The notes under the pieces: model-generated
Databases searched by the model: none
What the model was told of the DNA's origin: nothing
The model's input: the letters and a program-made list of their open reading frames with translations, nothing else
Program-made: the position numbers and the translations under genes
Part shown: positions 6,150 to 6,376 of the stretch, in pieces
How positions within the stretch are numbered: the stretch's first letter is position 1
Layout: each line of letters begins with the position of its first letter
Source: Akkermansiaceae bacterium
GTDB lineage: Bacteria > Verrucomicrobiota > Verrucomicrobiia > Verrucomicrobiales > Akkermansiaceae
NCBI GenBank assembly: GCA_903909905.1
Contig: CAIVXP010000068.1
Span: 1 to 6,376 of the forward strand
Length of the DNA: 6,376 nt
Reading direction: 5' to 3'

Positions 6150-6376
6150 GATTAAAAATAGACCTGGCGACTCTGCCAGAACAGGGGAAGAGCTACGAGG
6201 GTGAGTTGGGTGTTGAAGTTTTCGATTTGCCGGAGGGCGACGCAAAAGCCTTGGGACCCTTAAAATACAGCCTTTGGGCCCAACGTTTCGGTTCCGAGCT
6301 ATTGCTCACCGGCAGTCTTGAAGCACCCTTCGAATTTACCTGTGTGCGGACCCTGCACCCCTTTGTTCAGACCATA
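6140..6376 (+). CDS. YceD/DUF177-family protein, N-terminal part (cut by window end)
   Basis: Frame 2 is open from a GTG at 6140 to the window end, giving 79 residues that begin VSERLKIDLATLPEQGKSYEG. The pattern of an N-terminal LKIDLATLPEQG segment, an internal strand with GSELLLTGSLEAPFEF, and then a CVRTLHPF segment (C68) matches the YceD/DUF177 family. Members are linked to 23S rRNA/large-subunit maturation and usually precede rpmF (ribosomal protein L32). That neighbour would lie beyond the window, so this is a prediction. Many relatives have CxxC (CDRCLEP) here. This protein keeps only the first Cys, with Thr71 in place of the second. An in-frame TAA at 6128 leaves GTG 6140 as the only standard start before the conserved region. 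There is no clear Shine-Dalgarno sequence. The gene is divergent from nrdB. Confidence 0.65.
   Translation, partial: MSERLKIDLATLPEQGKSYEGELGVEVFDLPEGDAKALGPLKYSLWAQRFGSELLLTGSLEAPFEFTCVRTLHPFVQTI

Noticed and set aside
5949..6245. 98-codon - strand frame overlapping the yceD-like gene, and an 82-codon one at 5771-6019
   Set aside because: No family signature is visible, and the first runs antisense to the recognisable YceD N-terminus.

Overview
The window looks like a GC-rich bacterial chromosome with housekeeping genes, most likely from the PVC group and probably Verrucomicrobiota. That placement is an inference. It rests on the chlamydia-like class I ribonucleotide reductase, with its long NrdA carrying two cone-type regions and its R2 subunit of the chlamydial type. 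No phage, insertion sequence, CRISPR array, rRNA or tRNA is visible.

Layout. Positions 1-114 hold the C-terminal end of miaA (tRNA dimethylallyltransferase) on the + strand. It is followed at 172-1086 by an RluD-family 23S rRNA pseudouridine synthase with a GTG start. Both are RNA-modification enzymes and are likely co-transcribed. Facing them on the - strand is the nrdB-nrdA operon, with nrdB at 5679-4582 and nrdA at 4478-1212. The short convergent gap between rluD and nrdA holds a strong terminator for the nrd transcript and a weaker terminator-like hairpin for rluD. An AT-rich 460-base gap (5680-6139) separates nrdB from a divergent + strand gene starting at 6140, which is the beginning of a YceD/DUF177-family protein cut off by the window end.

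How it works together. NrdB (metal-cofactor/radical subunit) and NrdA (catalytic subunit) would form the complex that reduces ribonucleoside diphosphates to deoxyribonucleotides. The most notable point is in NrdB. The position of the radical tyrosine of ordinary class Ia/Ib R2 proteins is leucine (residue 140), while all six metal ligands are present and the first is Glu, as in the Chlamydia trachomatis Mn/Fe class Ic protein. NrdA has a canonical ATP-cone preceded by a second, degenerate cone-like region. The upstream gap contains two tandem DnaA-box-like 9-mers exactly 11 bp apart, directly abutting a NrdR-box-like sequence. This suggests control of dNTP synthesis by both replication initiation (DnaA) and nucleotide status (NrdR). 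These sites are pattern matches only and are untested.
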